This document shows positions 1 through 9,151 of a stretch of DNA of 56,070 bases, in pieces. Origin of the DNA: a virus. Every line of letters begins with the position of its first letter. Position 1 is the first letter of the stretch. Under the pieces are notes generated by a model. It saw only the letters and a list, made by a program, of their open reading frames with translations. It had not been told where the DNA came from and searched no databases. The stretch lies in IMG/VR virus record IMGVR_UViG_3300021197_001081, positions 1 through 56,070 of that record. The stretch is one strand, 5' to 3'. The position numbers and the translations under genes were made by a program.

Positions 1-1
1 G

Positions 2-151
2 TTAAAAAATGCAGCTGCTACAAAAAAACTTTGTATTATGGATGCTTTTGAAATTATTAAAAAAATACAAGAAGAAAAAGATTTATTAGAAGGAATTGAT
101 ACTAAAATAAATAATACACCAAAAGGATTTGCAGAATCAAGATCAAAATAA
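2..151 (+). CDS. C-terminal end of a gene cut by the window edge
   Basis: An open frame runs in from the left edge and stops at 149-151, giving 49 residues rich in Lys, Glu and Ile that look helical and end in SRSK. It overlaps the terminase start by 23 bases. Its position just before the large terminase would suit a small terminase subunit, but that is inference from gene order only. The start lies outside the window. Confidence 0.55.
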   Translation, partial: LKNAAATKKLCIMDAFEIIKKIQEEKDLLEGIDTKINNTPKGFAESRSK

Positions 152-2378
152 ACTATACACTGAGCTTAAAAATATAGTTCCTAAAAATGTTTTAAGTACA
201 AAAAACAAAGCAAAAACTTGGACTTATGGCTATAATGAAAAGTATAATTTTGTTGTTATATCAAAAACAGGTCAAATTCAAGACATTATTAATATTAGTG
301 GATTAACTGTTGCGCTTCCCAAACCTCCTAAAGACATTTTTAAAATATCTAAAAAAAAAGAAGATCAATACTGGAAACCTAAAATACTACCAAAACAATT
401 AACAAGAATTAAATCTATATTTCAATGGCATGACACTCCTTCGAGTTTTAAAAATGAGTGGGTAGATTATATTGAAAATGAATTTAATCTTAGAGAAGAA
501 GGTTTTTGGTTTATGAATAAAGGAGTTCCTACTTATATTACAGGAACTCATTACATGTATTTACAGTGGACTAAGATTGATGTTGGATTTCCAGATTTTA
601 GAGAAGCCAATAGAATATTTTATATTTTTTGGGAAGCCTGTAAGGCAGATAAAAGAAGTTTTGGAATGGACTACTTGAAAATCAGACGTTCTGGATTTTC
701 TTTTATGGCATCATGCGAGGGAGTAAACATGGGTACAATTACCAAGGACGCTCGTATAGGTATACTTTCTAAAACAGGATCTGATGCAAAAAAAATGTTT
801 ACAGATAAAATTGTTCCTATATCTAATAATTATCCATTCTTTTTTAAACCTATACAAGATGGTATGGATAAGCCAAAAACTGAATTAGCTTATAGAGTCC
901 CTGCTGCAAAAATTACTAAAAAAAATATGTATTTAAATGAAGAGCAGGAGCTTGAGGGGTTAGATACTACGATTGATTGGAAAAACACAGGAGACAACAG
1001 TTATGATGGTGAGAAGCTTCGATTATTATTACATGATGAAAGTGGTAAGTGGGAGCGTCCTGATAATATTTTAAATAACTGGAGGGTTACAAAAACTTGT
1101 TTGCGTTTGGGTAGTAAAATAGTTGGCAAGTGTATGATGGGATCTACATCTAATGCATTAGAAAAAGGTGGTGGTAATTTTAAAAAATTATATAACGATT
1201 CTAATGTGGGATCACGAAACTCTAATGGTCAAACTAAAAGTGGGTTATATTCACTTTTCATCCCAATGGAATGGAATATGGAAGGTTTTATAGATAGATA
1301 TGGAATGCCTGTATTTAATAATCCATCAAGTCCAGTATTAGGAATTGATGGTGAGATGATACATCAAGGCGCTATAGATTATTGGCAGAACGAAGTTGAT
1401 TCATTGTCAAATGATCCAGATGCTTTAAATGAATTTTACAGACAGTTTCCAAGAACAGAGTCACATGCGTTTAGAGATGAAAGTAAACAGTCACTTTTTA
1501 ATTTAACTAAAATATACCAACAAATTGATTATAACGATTCTTTAATAATGGGCCAAAATATAACTCAAGGATCATTTTCTTGGGAAAACGGAATCAAAGA
1601 TACCAGAGTTATTTGGAGTCCAGATAAAAGAGGAAGATTTTTTGTATCTTGGTTACCTGAAATGTCGTTGCAAAATAATGTGACATTAAAAAACGGTAGA
1701 AAATATCCAGGGAACGAACATATTGGTTCATTTGGGTGTGACTCTTATGACATTTCAGGAGTTGTGGTTGGTAAAGGTTCTAACGGTGCTTTACATGGTA
1801 TGACTAAATTTAATATGGATAACGCTCCGAGTAATGAGTTTTTTTTAGAATATATCGCACGTCCTCAGACTGCTGAAATATTTTTTGAAGAGGTACTAAT
1901 GGCTTGTGTGTTTTATGGTATGCCAATATTGTGTGAAAACAATAAACCTCGTTTGTTATATCATTTAAAAAATAGAGGTTATAGAGGGTTTAGTATGAAC
2001 AGGCCTGATAAACGATTTAATAAATTATCAAAGACAGAAAAAGAATTAGGTGGTATACCTAACTCAAGTGAAGATGTAAAACAATCTCACGCTTCTGCTA
2101 TAGAATCTTACATAGAAAAACATGTAGGTTTAGATTTAATTCAAAGTTATAGAGATAGTGACGAGATGGGTGTAATGTATTTTCAAAGAACATTAGAAGA
2201 TTGGGCGAAGTTTGATATTAACAACAGAACTAAGTTTGATGCTTCCATAAGTTCAGGATTAGCTATAATGGCTAATCAAAAACACTTGTACACACCATCT
2301 AAAGAAAAATCGAAAATAAGCATTAACTTTGCAAGATATAATAATAAGAATTCAGTTAGTCAATTACTTAATAAATGA
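129..2378 (+). CDS. terL: Terminase large subunit
   Basis: A 749-aa protein read as the DNA-packaging motor (ATPase plus nuclease) that docks on the portal. An atypical Walker A-like segment, RRSGFSFMAS, lies near residues 185-195. A Walker B-like LRLLLHDES follows near 297-305. The nuclease half begins around residue 534 with a hydrophobic strand and GCDSYD, where the first metal-binding Asp is expected. The length is at the long end for the family. The first codon of this frame is TTG at 129, overlapping the upstream gene, and no ATG occurs before well inside the protein, so TTG is accepted. Its stop overlaps the portal start as ATGA. The family assignment rests on motifs, length and position before portal and capsid genes; the exact lineage is not verified. 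Confidence 0.85.
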   Translation: MQNQDQNKLYTELKNIVPKNVLSTKNKAKTWTYGYNEKYNFVVISKTGQIQDIINISGLTVALPKPPKDIFKISKKKEDQYWKPKILPKQLTRIKSIFQWHDTPSSFKNEWVDYIENEFNLREEGFWFMNKGVPTYITGTHYMYLQWTKIDVGFPDFREANRIFYIFWEACKADKRSFGMDYLKIRRSGFSFMASCEGVNMGTITKDARIGILSKTGSDAKKMFTDKIVPISNNYPFFFKPIQDGMDKPKTELAYRVPAAKITKKNMYLNEEQELEGLDTTIDWKNTGDNSYDGEKLRLLLHDESGKWERPDNILNNWRVTKTCLRLGSKIVGKCMMGSTSNALEKGGGNFKKLYNDSNVGSRNSNGQTKSGLYSLFIPMEWNMEGFIDRYGMPVFNNPSSPVLGIDGEMIHQGAIDYWQNEVDSLSNDPDALNEFYRQFPRTESHAFRDESKQSLFNLTKIYQQIDYNDSLIMGQNITQGSFSWENGIKDTRVIWSPDKRGRFFVSWLPEMSLQNNVTLKNGRKYPGNEHIGSFGCDSYDISGVVVGKGSNGALHGMTKFNMDNAPSNEFFLEYIARPQTAEIFFEEVLMACVFYGMPILCENNKPRLLYHLKNRGYRGFSMNRPDKRFNKLSKTEKELGGIPNSSEDVKQSHASAIESYIEKHVGLDLIQSYRDSDEMGVMYFQRTLEDWAKFDINNRTKFDASISSGLAIMANQKHLYTPSKEKSKISINFARYNNKNSVSQLLNK

Positions 2379-4810
2379 AAGACGTAAAGATACAAGTAAA
2401 TGCCTCTGCATTTCCAGACCAATTTGTTTCTGACTCTGTAAAAGACACAATGGAGTTTGGACTACAGGTTGGGCAAGCAATACAATACGAATGGTTTAGG
2501 AGAGACAGTGGATCTTGTAGGTTTTATTCACAATGGGGTGATTTTAACAGACTAAGACTTTATGCTCGAGGTGAACAATCAGTTGCTAAATATAAAAACG
2601 AATTAGCTATAGATGGTGATTTAAGTTATTTAAATTTAGACTGGACACCAGTTCCTATTATTCCTAAATTTGTTGACATTGTTGTTAATGGAATGAATGA
2701 TAGACTTTTTAAAATAAAAGCTGTTGCTCAAGATGCTTTGTCAGCAGAAAAAAGAAATGAATATCAAGAAATGATTGAGGGCGAAATGCTCGCTAAACCA
2801 TTACTACAACAAATAGAATCAGATTTTGGTGTAAATGTGTTTCAAACAAAAGAAGAAGATTTACCAGAAACAGACGCAGAGTTAGAACTTTTCATGCAAA
2901 TGAATTATAAGCCTGCTATTGAAATTGCAACAGAAGAAGCAATTGATACTTTATTTCAAGAAAGTCATTATAGTGACACGAGAAAAAGAGTTGACATGGA
3001 CATTACTACGTTAGGTATTGGAATGGCAAAGCATATATTTCTTCCAGGAGAAGGCGTAAGAGTTGAGTATGTTGATCCTGCAAATGTAGTTTACAGCTAT
3101 ACTGAAGATCCTTATTTTAAAGATACATTTTATTGGGGTGAAATAAAAACAGTTCCAATAACTGAATTAATAAAAATAGATCCTTCATTAACTAATGAAG
3201 ACTTAAAAGAAATTTCTAAATATAGTCAATCATGGTACGATTATTATAATTCACAGCAGTTTTATGAAAATAGTATGTTTCATAGAGACACAGCTACATT
3301 GTTGTATTTTAATTATAAAACTACTCACACTTTTGTTTATAAAAAGAAAAAAACTTCTAATGGAACTTATAAAGTTGTAGAAAAAGATGATCAATTTAAT
3401 CCCCCTCAAGAAATGATGGATGAGGGTGATTTTGAAAAAGTAACTAAAACTATTGATGTTTGGTATGACGGTGTAATGGTTATGGGAACTAACATAATGC
3501 TTCAATGGAAGTTGGGCGAAAACATGGTTAGACCAAAATCAGCAAGTCAATATGCTATGCCAAACTATGTGGCGTGTGCGCCAAAAATGTATAAAGGACA
3601 ATTGGAGTCTTTAGTTAAACGAATGATTCCATTTGCTGACTTAATTCAAGTAAGTCATTTAAAAATTCAGCAAGTTGTTTCAAGAGTTGTTCCAGATGGT
3701 GTTTTTATTGATGCTGATGGTTTAAATGAAGTTGATTTAGGAACAGGAAACGCATACAATCCAGAAGATGCTTTAAGACTTTACTTTCAAACAGGTAGTG
3801 TTATTGGTAGAAGTTATACTCAAGACGGAGAATATAATAATGCGAAAGTTCCAATCACTCAATTAACAGCTAATAGTGGGGCGAGTAAGATGCAAATGCT
3901 TATCGGTAACTATAATCATTACTTAGATATGATTAGGTCTGTAACAGGTTTAAATGAAGCTCGTGACGGATCAAGTCCAGATCCTAACTCTTTAGTTGGT
4001 GTTCAAAAATTAGCTGCATTAAATTCAAATGTAGCGACAAGACATATTTTAAATGCAAGTTTATATATAACAAAAACTTTAGCTGAATGTTTATCTATAA
4101 GAACAGCAGATGTTTTAGAGTATGCGGATTTTAAAGATGAGTTTGCTATGCAGATTGGTAAATATAATTTATCAATATTAGATGATATTAAAAACTTGTA
4201 TTTACATGACTTTGGAATATTTATAGATCTTATGCCTGATGAAGAACAAAAAGCTATGTTGGAGCAAAATATACAAATGGCTCTGTCTAAAGAGAATATA
4301 AGTTTAGAAGACGCAATAGATATTAGAGAGATTTCTAATATAAAAATGGCTAATCAATTGCTTAAGGTAAAAAGAAAGGCTAAACAAGATAGGGAACAGC
4401 AGCAGCAAATGCAACAACAGCAAATGCAAGCGCAAATGCAAATGCAAGCGCAACAAGCTCAAGCTCAGTTGGCAATGCAGACACAGCAGGCTGAAACACA
4501 ATCTAAGATGGCCTTGAAAGAAGCAGAGGTTAGTTTTGATATACAAAAATTGCAAAGAGAAGCAGAATTAAAACAACAATTAATGCAAGTTGAATTCGAA
4601 ATGCAAATGCAATTAAAAGGTTTGGAAGCTTCCAATTTACAAACGAGAGAATCTGAAAGGGAAAAAGCAAAAGATAACAGAATAAGTCAACAGTCTACTC
4701 AAACATCTAAAATGATTGAACAGAAAAAAAGAGATTTACCAGCTATAAACTTTGAGTCTAATGAAGATAGTTTAGATGGTTTTGATTTAGCTGAGTTTAA
4801 CCCAAGATAA
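2375..4810 (+). CDS. Portal protein
   Basis: An 811-aa protein, placed directly after the terminase, that should form the dodecameric vertex through which DNA is packaged and ejected. The first 640 or so residues look like a folded alpha/beta portal body with a long helical stretch. The C-terminal part, about residues 670-760, is extremely rich in Gln, Met and Ala, is predicted coiled coil, and is encoded by CAAATGCAA-like tandem DNA repeats near 4397-4455. Such long Gln-rich tails occur in portals of Bacteroidetes phages. The start is fixed by the 4-bp ATGA overlap with the terminase. The assignment comes mainly from position, size and architecture. Confidence 0.75.
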   Translation: MKDVKIQVNASAFPDQFVSDSVKDTMEFGLQVGQAIQYEWFRRDSGSCRFYSQWGDFNRLRLYARGEQSVAKYKNELAIDGDLSYLNLDWTPVPIIPKFVDIVVNGMNDRLFKIKAVAQDALSAEKRNEYQEMIEGEMLAKPLLQQIESDFGVNVFQTKEEDLPETDAELELFMQMNYKPAIEIATEEAIDTLFQESHYSDTRKRVDMDITTLGIGMAKHIFLPGEGVRVEYVDPANVVYSYTEDPYFKDTFYWGEIKTVPITELIKIDPSLTNEDLKEISKYSQSWYDYYNSQQFYENSMFHRDTATLLYFNYKTTHTFVYKKKKTSNGTYKVVEKDDQFNPPQEMMDEGDFEKVTKTIDVWYDGVMVMGTNIMLQWKLGENMVRPKSASQYAMPNYVACAPKMYKGQLESLVKRMIPFADLIQVSHLKIQQVVSRVVPDGVFIDADGLNEVDLGTGNAYNPEDALRLYFQTGSVIGRSYTQDGEYNNAKVPITQLTANSGASKMQMLIGNYNHYLDMIRSVTGLNEARDGSSPDPNSLVGVQKLAALNSNVATRHILNASLYITKTLAECLSIRTADVLEYADFKDEFAMQIGKYNLSILDDIKNLYLHDFGIFIDLMPDEEQKAMLEQNIQMALSKENISLEDAIDIREISNIKMANQLLKVKRKAKQDREQQQQMQQQQMQAQMQMQAQQAQAQLAMQTQQAETQSKMALKEAEVSFDIQKLQREAELKQQLMQVEFEMQMQLKGLEASNLQTRESEREKAKDNRISQQSTQTSKMIEQKKRDLPAINFESNEDSLDGFDLAEFNPR

Positions 4811-4811
4811 T

Positions 4812-5189
4812 ATGCCTACAGTAAAGTTTAGAAGAAAAAAACACCTTAGAAATCTTGAACGAAATAAGTCAGGTAGAAATGCCACTGTAAAAATGGCAAC
4901 ATATACAGGAGAAACAAAAAGAACTGGTGTAAAAACTTTAGGCGGAGGACGAGCAAAAGTAACAAAACATTATGCAGCTCCTACAATTACATTCAAAGGT
5001 AAAGAAAAGGCAAGACCTCAAAGCTTTAATGAGGCTTTAGCGGCAGGCGAAGTTTATGAGTTTAAATCAAAAAAAAGAGCCGAAAGATTTGCAGCTGGTT
5101 CTTGGAAGAAAGGTAAGGCAAAAAGAGAGGCTATGAAGGCTTATAGGAGAAAGAAAAAAGAGAGAAAACAAGCCAAAAAAAATAAATAA
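4812..5189 (+). CDS. Small basic virion-associated protein of unknown function
   Basis: A 125-aa, very Lys/Arg-rich protein starting one base after the portal stop. Its middle has a conserved-looking segment (QSFNEALAAGEVYEFKSKK) followed by GSWKKG and a highly charged basic tail. I recognise this pattern as a small protein often found between portal and scaffold genes in Bacteroidetes and marine phages, without a known function. The strong positive charge suits DNA or RNA contact or packaging with DNA, which is inference. Confidence 0.7.
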   Translation: MPTVKFRRKKHLRNLERNKSGRNATVKMATYTGETKRTGVKTLGGGRAKVTKHYAAPTITFKGKEKARPQSFNEALAAGEVYEFKSKKRAERFAAGSWKKGKAKREAMKAYRRKKKERKQAKKNK

Positions 5190-5197
5190 ATAAGTAT

Positions 5198-5205
5198 TAA
5201 CTTTG
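5198..5205 (+). promoter_or_regulatory. Bacteroidetes-type minus-7 promoter box (TAACTTTG)
   Basis: TAACTTTG matches the TAnnTTTG consensus of Bacteroidetes housekeeping promoters and lies 16 bases before the scaffold gene. No clear minus-33 TTTG is seen at the right distance. It would give extra transcription of scaffold and capsid genes. Confidence 0.6.
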
Positions 5206-5221
5206 TTAAAAATAAAATCAA

Positions 5222-6370
5222 ATGGAATTTAAAGTAAAAGCAGTAGACGGAAATGTCGAAGAAAAATCAAAAGCGCAAGTTGAAGAAGCTTTATTAAAAG
5301 AACACGCTGAACAATTTGAAGAACAAAATACAGAAAAACCTATCGATAAGATAGATTTGTCTGAAAAACAAAATTCACCTGTCGAAGAAAAATCGACTGA
5401 TGAAACTAAGATTGAAGAACAATCATTGCCTGAGTTAAAAGATGATGATATTCTTTCATATATTAAAACAAGATATAATAAAGACATATCTTCGGTAGAC
5501 GAACTATTTTCTGAAAAAGAACTAAATGAGGAACTACCTGAAGATGTTTCTAAGTATTTAAAGTATAAACAAGAAACTGGACGTGGTATTGATGACTTTT
5601 ATAAATTACAAAAAGACATTGATAACATGGAGGATGACACCATACTTGCTAATTATTATGAATCTACTGAAGACGGTTTAGACTCAGAAGATATTCAAGA
5701 TATTATTGCAGACAAATTTTCTTATGATGAAGATTTAGATGATGAAAAAGATATTAGAAAAATAAAATTAGCGAAAAAAAGAGAACTTTCTAAAGCAAAG
5801 AAATTTCTTAATGAACAGAAAGACAAATATAAAGTTCCTCTTGAGTCAAGTGGGGGCGGATTGTCCGAAGATCAGCAAGATGATTTAGATGCATATAAAA
5901 AGTATATAGAGGAATCTAAAAGTATTGAAGAAGTAAATAGGAAGAGATACAATTATTTCTTAGATAAAACCGAGTCGGTTTTTAACAACGAGTTCAAAGG
6001 TTTTGAATTTTCAGTTGGTGATAAAAATATTTCTTTTAAACCAGGTGACGCACAAGAGCTAAAAAATGTCCAATCTGACGTTAACAATTTCGTTAACAAA
6101 TTTATGGATAAAGATGGTTTAATTAACGATCCTGTAGGATATCATAAAGCCTTTTCGGTTGCTATGAATCCTGATAAATTTGCTAAACACTTTTATGACC
6201 AGGGTGTTGCCGCAGCTGTAGATAATGTTTCAAGAAAATCTAAAAACATAAATATGGATGTAAGACAACAATCTCAATCGGTTTCTAAAAACGGAATCAC
6301 GATTAGACCTATGAATGTAAGTAATGATAGTGGAAGAGGACTCAAAATTAAAAGTAGAAAAAATAATTAA
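5222..6370 (+). CDS. Putative capsid scaffolding protein
   Basis: A 382-aa protein located immediately before the major capsid gene. The N-terminal half is strongly acidic (Glu/Asp/Lys rich, low complexity, predicted coiled coil). The C-terminal 90 residues turn basic and include GLINDPVGYHKAF and a final Lys/Arg-rich tail. An acidic helical body with a basic capsid-binding tail, coded just upstream of the capsid protein, is the normal layout of phage scaffolds. No protease is seen nearby. Its own promoter box precedes it. The function is inferred from position and composition. Confidence 0.65.
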   Translation: MEFKVKAVDGNVEEKSKAQVEEALLKEHAEQFEEQNTEKPIDKIDLSEKQNSPVEEKSTDETKIEEQSLPELKDDDILSYIKTRYNKDISSVDELFSEKELNEELPEDVSKYLKYKQETGRGIDDFYKLQKDIDNMEDDTILANYYESTEDGLDSEDIQDIIADKFSYDEDLDDEKDIRKIKLAKKRELSKAKKFLNEQKDKYKVPLESSGGGLSEDQQDDLDAYKKYIEESKSIEEVNRKRYNYFLDKTESVFNNEFKGFEFSVGDKNISFKPGDAQELKNVQSDVNNFVNKFMDKDGLINDPVGYHKAFSVAMNPDKFAKHFYDQGVAAAVDNVSRKSKNINMDVRQQSQSVSKNGITIRPMNVSNDSGRGLKIKSRKNN

Positions 6371-6385
6371 TAAAAAAACAAAATT

Positions 6386-7861
6386 ATGGCAGTAAATGTA
6401 ACTCCAGGATTTGACTTGCAGCCAAGTGCGCAGCAAACTCCTTTATCAACAAACTACATAACTAACTTTGACTTCTTGAATCAGTATCTTCCTGATACTT
6501 ATGAAAAGGAATTTGAGCGTTATGGAAATAGAACAGTAGCTTCATTCTTAAGAATGGTAGGTGCTGAAATGCCTTCTAATTCTGACCTTATCAAATGGGC
6601 AGAACAAGGAAGATTACACACTAAATATCAAGCTTGTACATCTGCAGCAGCAGCAGGTGCTGATGATGGTGTTTGGACTATTCCAAATAACATTACTAAC
6701 TTTAACCCAGCTTTAGGTGGAACATCAAGTCAAGCAGCTTTAAGAGCTGGACAGACTGTAATGATCTCAGATAACACGCCAGGTTCAACTTTACAGAACA
6801 AAGGTATTATTACTGTAGCTCCAACAGCTGCTAATCCAAACCAAGTAACAATTGCTTATTATGAAGGAGGAGGTCAAGCAATGGATGGTGTAGCTGGTGC
6901 AGGAGCTGTACCTTGTGATATATTTGTATATGGTTCTGAATTTGCAAAAGGAGTAAACGGAATGCAAGGTTCTTTAGAATCTGATGATTTTATCTTCCAA
7001 AACAAACCAATCATTATCAAAGACAAATATTCTGTTTCTGGTTCTGACATGGCTCAAATTGGATGGGTAGAAGTTACATCTGAAAATGGTGCATCTGGAT
7101 ACTTATGGTATTTAAAATCTGAACACGATACAAGATTACGTTTTGAAGATTACTTAGAAACAGCAATGATTGAAGCAGTACCAGCAGCAGCAGGTTCTGG
7201 TGCAGGAGACTACTTACAAGGTACAGCGGCAGGAGCTTCTGTAGCAGGAGAGTCTGGATCTGAAGGAATTTTCTATGTAGTTGGACAAAGAGGTAATGTA
7301 TTTGGTGGAGGAAATCCAACAACTTTAGCTCAGTTTGACAACATTATTCAAAGACTTGACAAGCAAGGATCTATTGAAGAGAATGTTATTTTTGTAGATC
7401 GTCAGTTTTCATTTGACATTGATGACATGTTAGCAGTACAAAACTCTTACGGAGCAGGCGGTACTTCTTACGGTTTATTTGACAATGACAAAGACATGGC
7501 TTTAAACTTAGGTTTCACAGGATTCCGTAGAGGATATGACTTTTACAAGTCTGACTGGAAATACTTAAATGATCCTACAATGAGAGGTGGTCTTAATGCA
7601 GGTAAAGTCAATGGACTTTTAGTTCCAGCTGGATCTACAACTGTATACGATCAAATTTTAGGCAAGAACGCAAAGCGTCCTTTCTTACACGTTCGTTACA
7701 GAGCTTCAGAGACCGAAGACAGACGTTACAAATCTTGGATTACTGGTTCAGCTGGTGGAGCAAGAACAAGTGACTTAGATGCAATGGAAGTAAACTTCTT
7801 GAGTGAAAGAGCTGTATGTACTTTAGGTGCAAACAACTTCTTCCTATTTCAAGATTCATAG
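6386..7861 (+). CDS. Major capsid protein
   Basis: A 491-aa protein forming the icosahedral shell, presumably with the HK97 fold. The N-terminal stretch LPDTYEKEFERYGNRT, then FLRMVGAEMP and EQGRLH, looks to me like the start of crAss-like and related Bacteroidetes phage capsid proteins. The central part is rich in Gly and Ala and could be a surface insertion. The gene uses more regular codons than its neighbours, which fits high expression, and a strong terminator follows it at 7878-7914. The next gene starts 76 bases on. Confidence 0.8.
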   Translation: MAVNVTPGFDLQPSAQQTPLSTNYITNFDFLNQYLPDTYEKEFERYGNRTVASFLRMVGAEMPSNSDLIKWAEQGRLHTKYQACTSAAAAGADDGVWTIPNNITNFNPALGGTSSQAALRAGQTVMISDNTPGSTLQNKGIITVAPTAANPNQVTIAYYEGGGQAMDGVAGAGAVPCDIFVYGSEFAKGVNGMQGSLESDDFIFQNKPIIIKDKYSVSGSDMAQIGWVEVTSENGASGYLWYLKSEHDTRLRFEDYLETAMIEAVPAAAGSGAGDYLQGTAAGASVAGESGSEGIFYVVGQRGNVFGGGNPTTLAQFDNIIQRLDKQGSIEENVIFVDRQFSFDIDDMLAVQNSYGAGGTSYGLFDNDKDMALNLGFTGFRRGYDFYKSDWKYLNDPTMRGGLNAGKVNGLLVPAGSTTVYDQILGKNAKRPFLHVRYRASETEDRRYKSWITGSAGGARTSDLDAMEVNFLSERAVCTLGANNFFLFQDS

Positions 7862-7877
7862 TAAATAGTAGTAATAT

Positions 7878-7914
7878 TTACCCTCGTTATAATGACGAGG
7901 GTAATTATTTTTTT
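7878..7914 (+). terminator. Rho-independent terminator after the capsid gene
   Basis: A 10-bp perfect stem (arms 7878-7887 and 7895-7904, core ACCCTCGT with ACGAGGGT) and a 7-nt loop are followed by a T-rich run to 7914. It sits 17 bases after the capsid stop, so capsid transcripts should mostly end here. Confidence 0.85.
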
Positions 7915-7937
7915 AAATCAAATTAAATTATATTATA

Positions 7938-8693
7938 ATGAAACCAAAAAAAGAACAGTATAAAGCGAAAGCTTATCGATTAAAAGGAGATAAATCTCCT
8001 CTATCTTACATGTTGTCTTCAAGACACTCACAAAGATCACCCTTATTACATTTTGACGAAGAACAAGGAAATAACAGACCTTTACGTTATGCTCGTAATC
8101 AAAAGTCACCTTTTGAAGATGAACAGGACGGTAATGCTATCTTAGAACCTATTGTGTTTGAAGATGGAATGCTTTCAGTTTCAAAAGAAAATCAAGTTTT
8201 GCAAAAATTTTTAGAACTACATCCAAGTAATGGATATGTGTTTGAGGAAATAAACCATGAACGTGATGCTGCTGTTGAGTTAGAGTGGGTTGAGTTTGAG
8301 TTGGAAGCTCAAATAGAAGCTAAAAAAATAACTAAAGATATTTCTAAACTTACACAAATATGCAGAGTATTAATGGGTAACGCTGTAGAAAAAATGACAA
8401 CAGCTGAATTAAAAAGAGACATATTAGTTTATTCTAAAAATAATCCTCATGACTTTTTAGATACTGTAAACGATCCTATGTTAGAGCTTATGGATGATGT
8501 TTACCAATTTTTTAATTTATCCTTTTTAACTTTAAGAAATAATGGAAAGGATGTATATTACAATCTTCCAAACAATAAAAAGAAAATGCTAACAGTTCCT
8601 TTTGGAGAAGATAAAAACTTTATTGTAGCATCTTTTATGAAAAGCGATGATGGTTTAGAAGTTTATAAACTATTAAAAAATAAATTAAAATAA
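7938..8693 (+). CDS. Conserved phage protein of unknown function, head region
   Basis: A 251-aa soluble protein between capsid and connector genes. The first 60 residues are basic and contain a motif RYARNQKSPFEDEQDG. The rest is acidic and helical with a C-terminal segment VPFGEDKNFIVASF. I have an impression of this motif in other Bacteroidetes or marine phages, but no function is known to me. It lies between two terminators, so it may be transcribed by read-through from the capsid gene. Possible roles are head decoration or completion, which is guesswork from position. Confidence 0.7.
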   Translation: MKPKKEQYKAKAYRLKGDKSPLSYMLSSRHSQRSPLLHFDEEQGNNRPLRYARNQKSPFEDEQDGNAILEPIVFEDGMLSVSKENQVLQKFLELHPSNGYVFEEINHERDAAVELEWVEFELEAQIEAKKITKDISKLTQICRVLMGNAVEKMTTAELKRDILVYSKNNPHDFLDTVNDPMLELMDDVYQFFNLSFLTLRNNGKDVYYNLPNNKKKMLTVPFGEDKNFIVASFMKSDDGLEVYKLLKNKLK

Positions 8694-8715
8694 AACTAAC
8701 TAACCAGAAAGAGAA

Positions 8716-8743
8716 AGTCACCTAATTAGGTGGCTTTTTTTTT
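8716..8743 (+). terminator. Rho-independent terminator
   Basis: An 8-bp stem (8716-8723 with 8728-8735, one G-U pair) with loop AATT is followed by a run of nine T. It is only two bases upstream of the promoter box at 8746. Confidence 0.85.
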
Positions 8744-8745
8744 AC

Positions 8746-8753
8746 TATCTTTG
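8746..8753 (+). promoter_or_regulatory. Bacteroidetes-type promoter box (TATCTTTG)
   Basis: TATCTTTG lies directly after the terminator T-run and 33 bases before the ATG of the 92-aa gene. It fits TAnnTTTG and gives that gene its own transcription unit. Confidence 0.75.
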
Positions 8754-8786
8754 TACTTTATTAACCCATTAAAAACTTTATATAAA

Positions 8787-9065
8787 ATGGCAAAATTTCT
8801 TAAAATTTCGAATGCTCCTATTACTGGTCAATTAATCAGTCTTGACGGAGTCAAAGCTATTGCTACAGCAACAGCAACAGCAACAGCAGTTACAATTGAT
8901 TATGTTGATGGAACTACTACTACAGTAACAACAGCGGCTCAAGTAGGTCATGATGTTTACAATTCTATATTAGATAATATGGAAGTAGCATTAGCTACAT
9001 CTTGGCAAAAACCTTACTTTGAGGTTTTATTACCAAAAGCTGTTACAAGTATTGTTAATGCCTAA
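8787..9065 (+). CDS. Small Ala/Thr-rich protein, independently transcribed
   Basis: A 92-aa protein starting MAKFLKISNAPITG. The open frame extends upstream to 8730, but that part overlaps the terminator and promoter, so the ATG at 8787 is chosen. The middle carries an alternating Ala-Thr run and a Thr-rich segment (DGTTTTVTTAA), suggesting beta strands; the end is LLPKAVTSIVNA. It is boxed by its own promoter and a strong terminator, which points to high or specially timed expression such as a decoration or other abundant virion protein. I do not recognise a function. Confidence 0.7.
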   Translation: MAKFLKISNAPITGQLISLDGVKAIATATATATAVTIDYVDGTTTTVTTAAQVGHDVYNSILDNMEVALATSWQKPYFEVLLPKAVTSIVNA

Positions 9066-9091
9066 TAAGCAAATTAACTAAAAAATACCTT

Positions 9092-9126
9092 AAGAGGCTA
9101 CAAAAAAAAGTAGCCTCTTTTTTTTT
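9092..9126 (+). terminator. Rho-independent terminator
   Basis: A 10-bp perfect stem (9092-9101 with 9110-9119, core GAGGCTAC and GTAGCCTC), an A8 loop and a T-run to 9126. It ends three bases before the next promoter box. Confidence 0.9.
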
Positions 9127-9128
9127 GC

Positions 9129-9136
9129 TATCTTTG
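9129..9136 (+). promoter_or_regulatory. Bacteroidetes-type promoter box (TATCTTTG)
   Basis: A second terminator-promoter junction with the same TATCTTTG box, here 15 bases before the connector gene ATG. The very short leader matches Bacteroidetes initiation without a Shine-Dalgarno sequence. Confidence 0.75.
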
Positions 9137-9151
9137 TAAAAAGAATTAATT

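Noticed and set aside
8730-8786. Upstream start for the 92-aa gene
   Set aside because: It would translate through the terminator stem and the promoter box.
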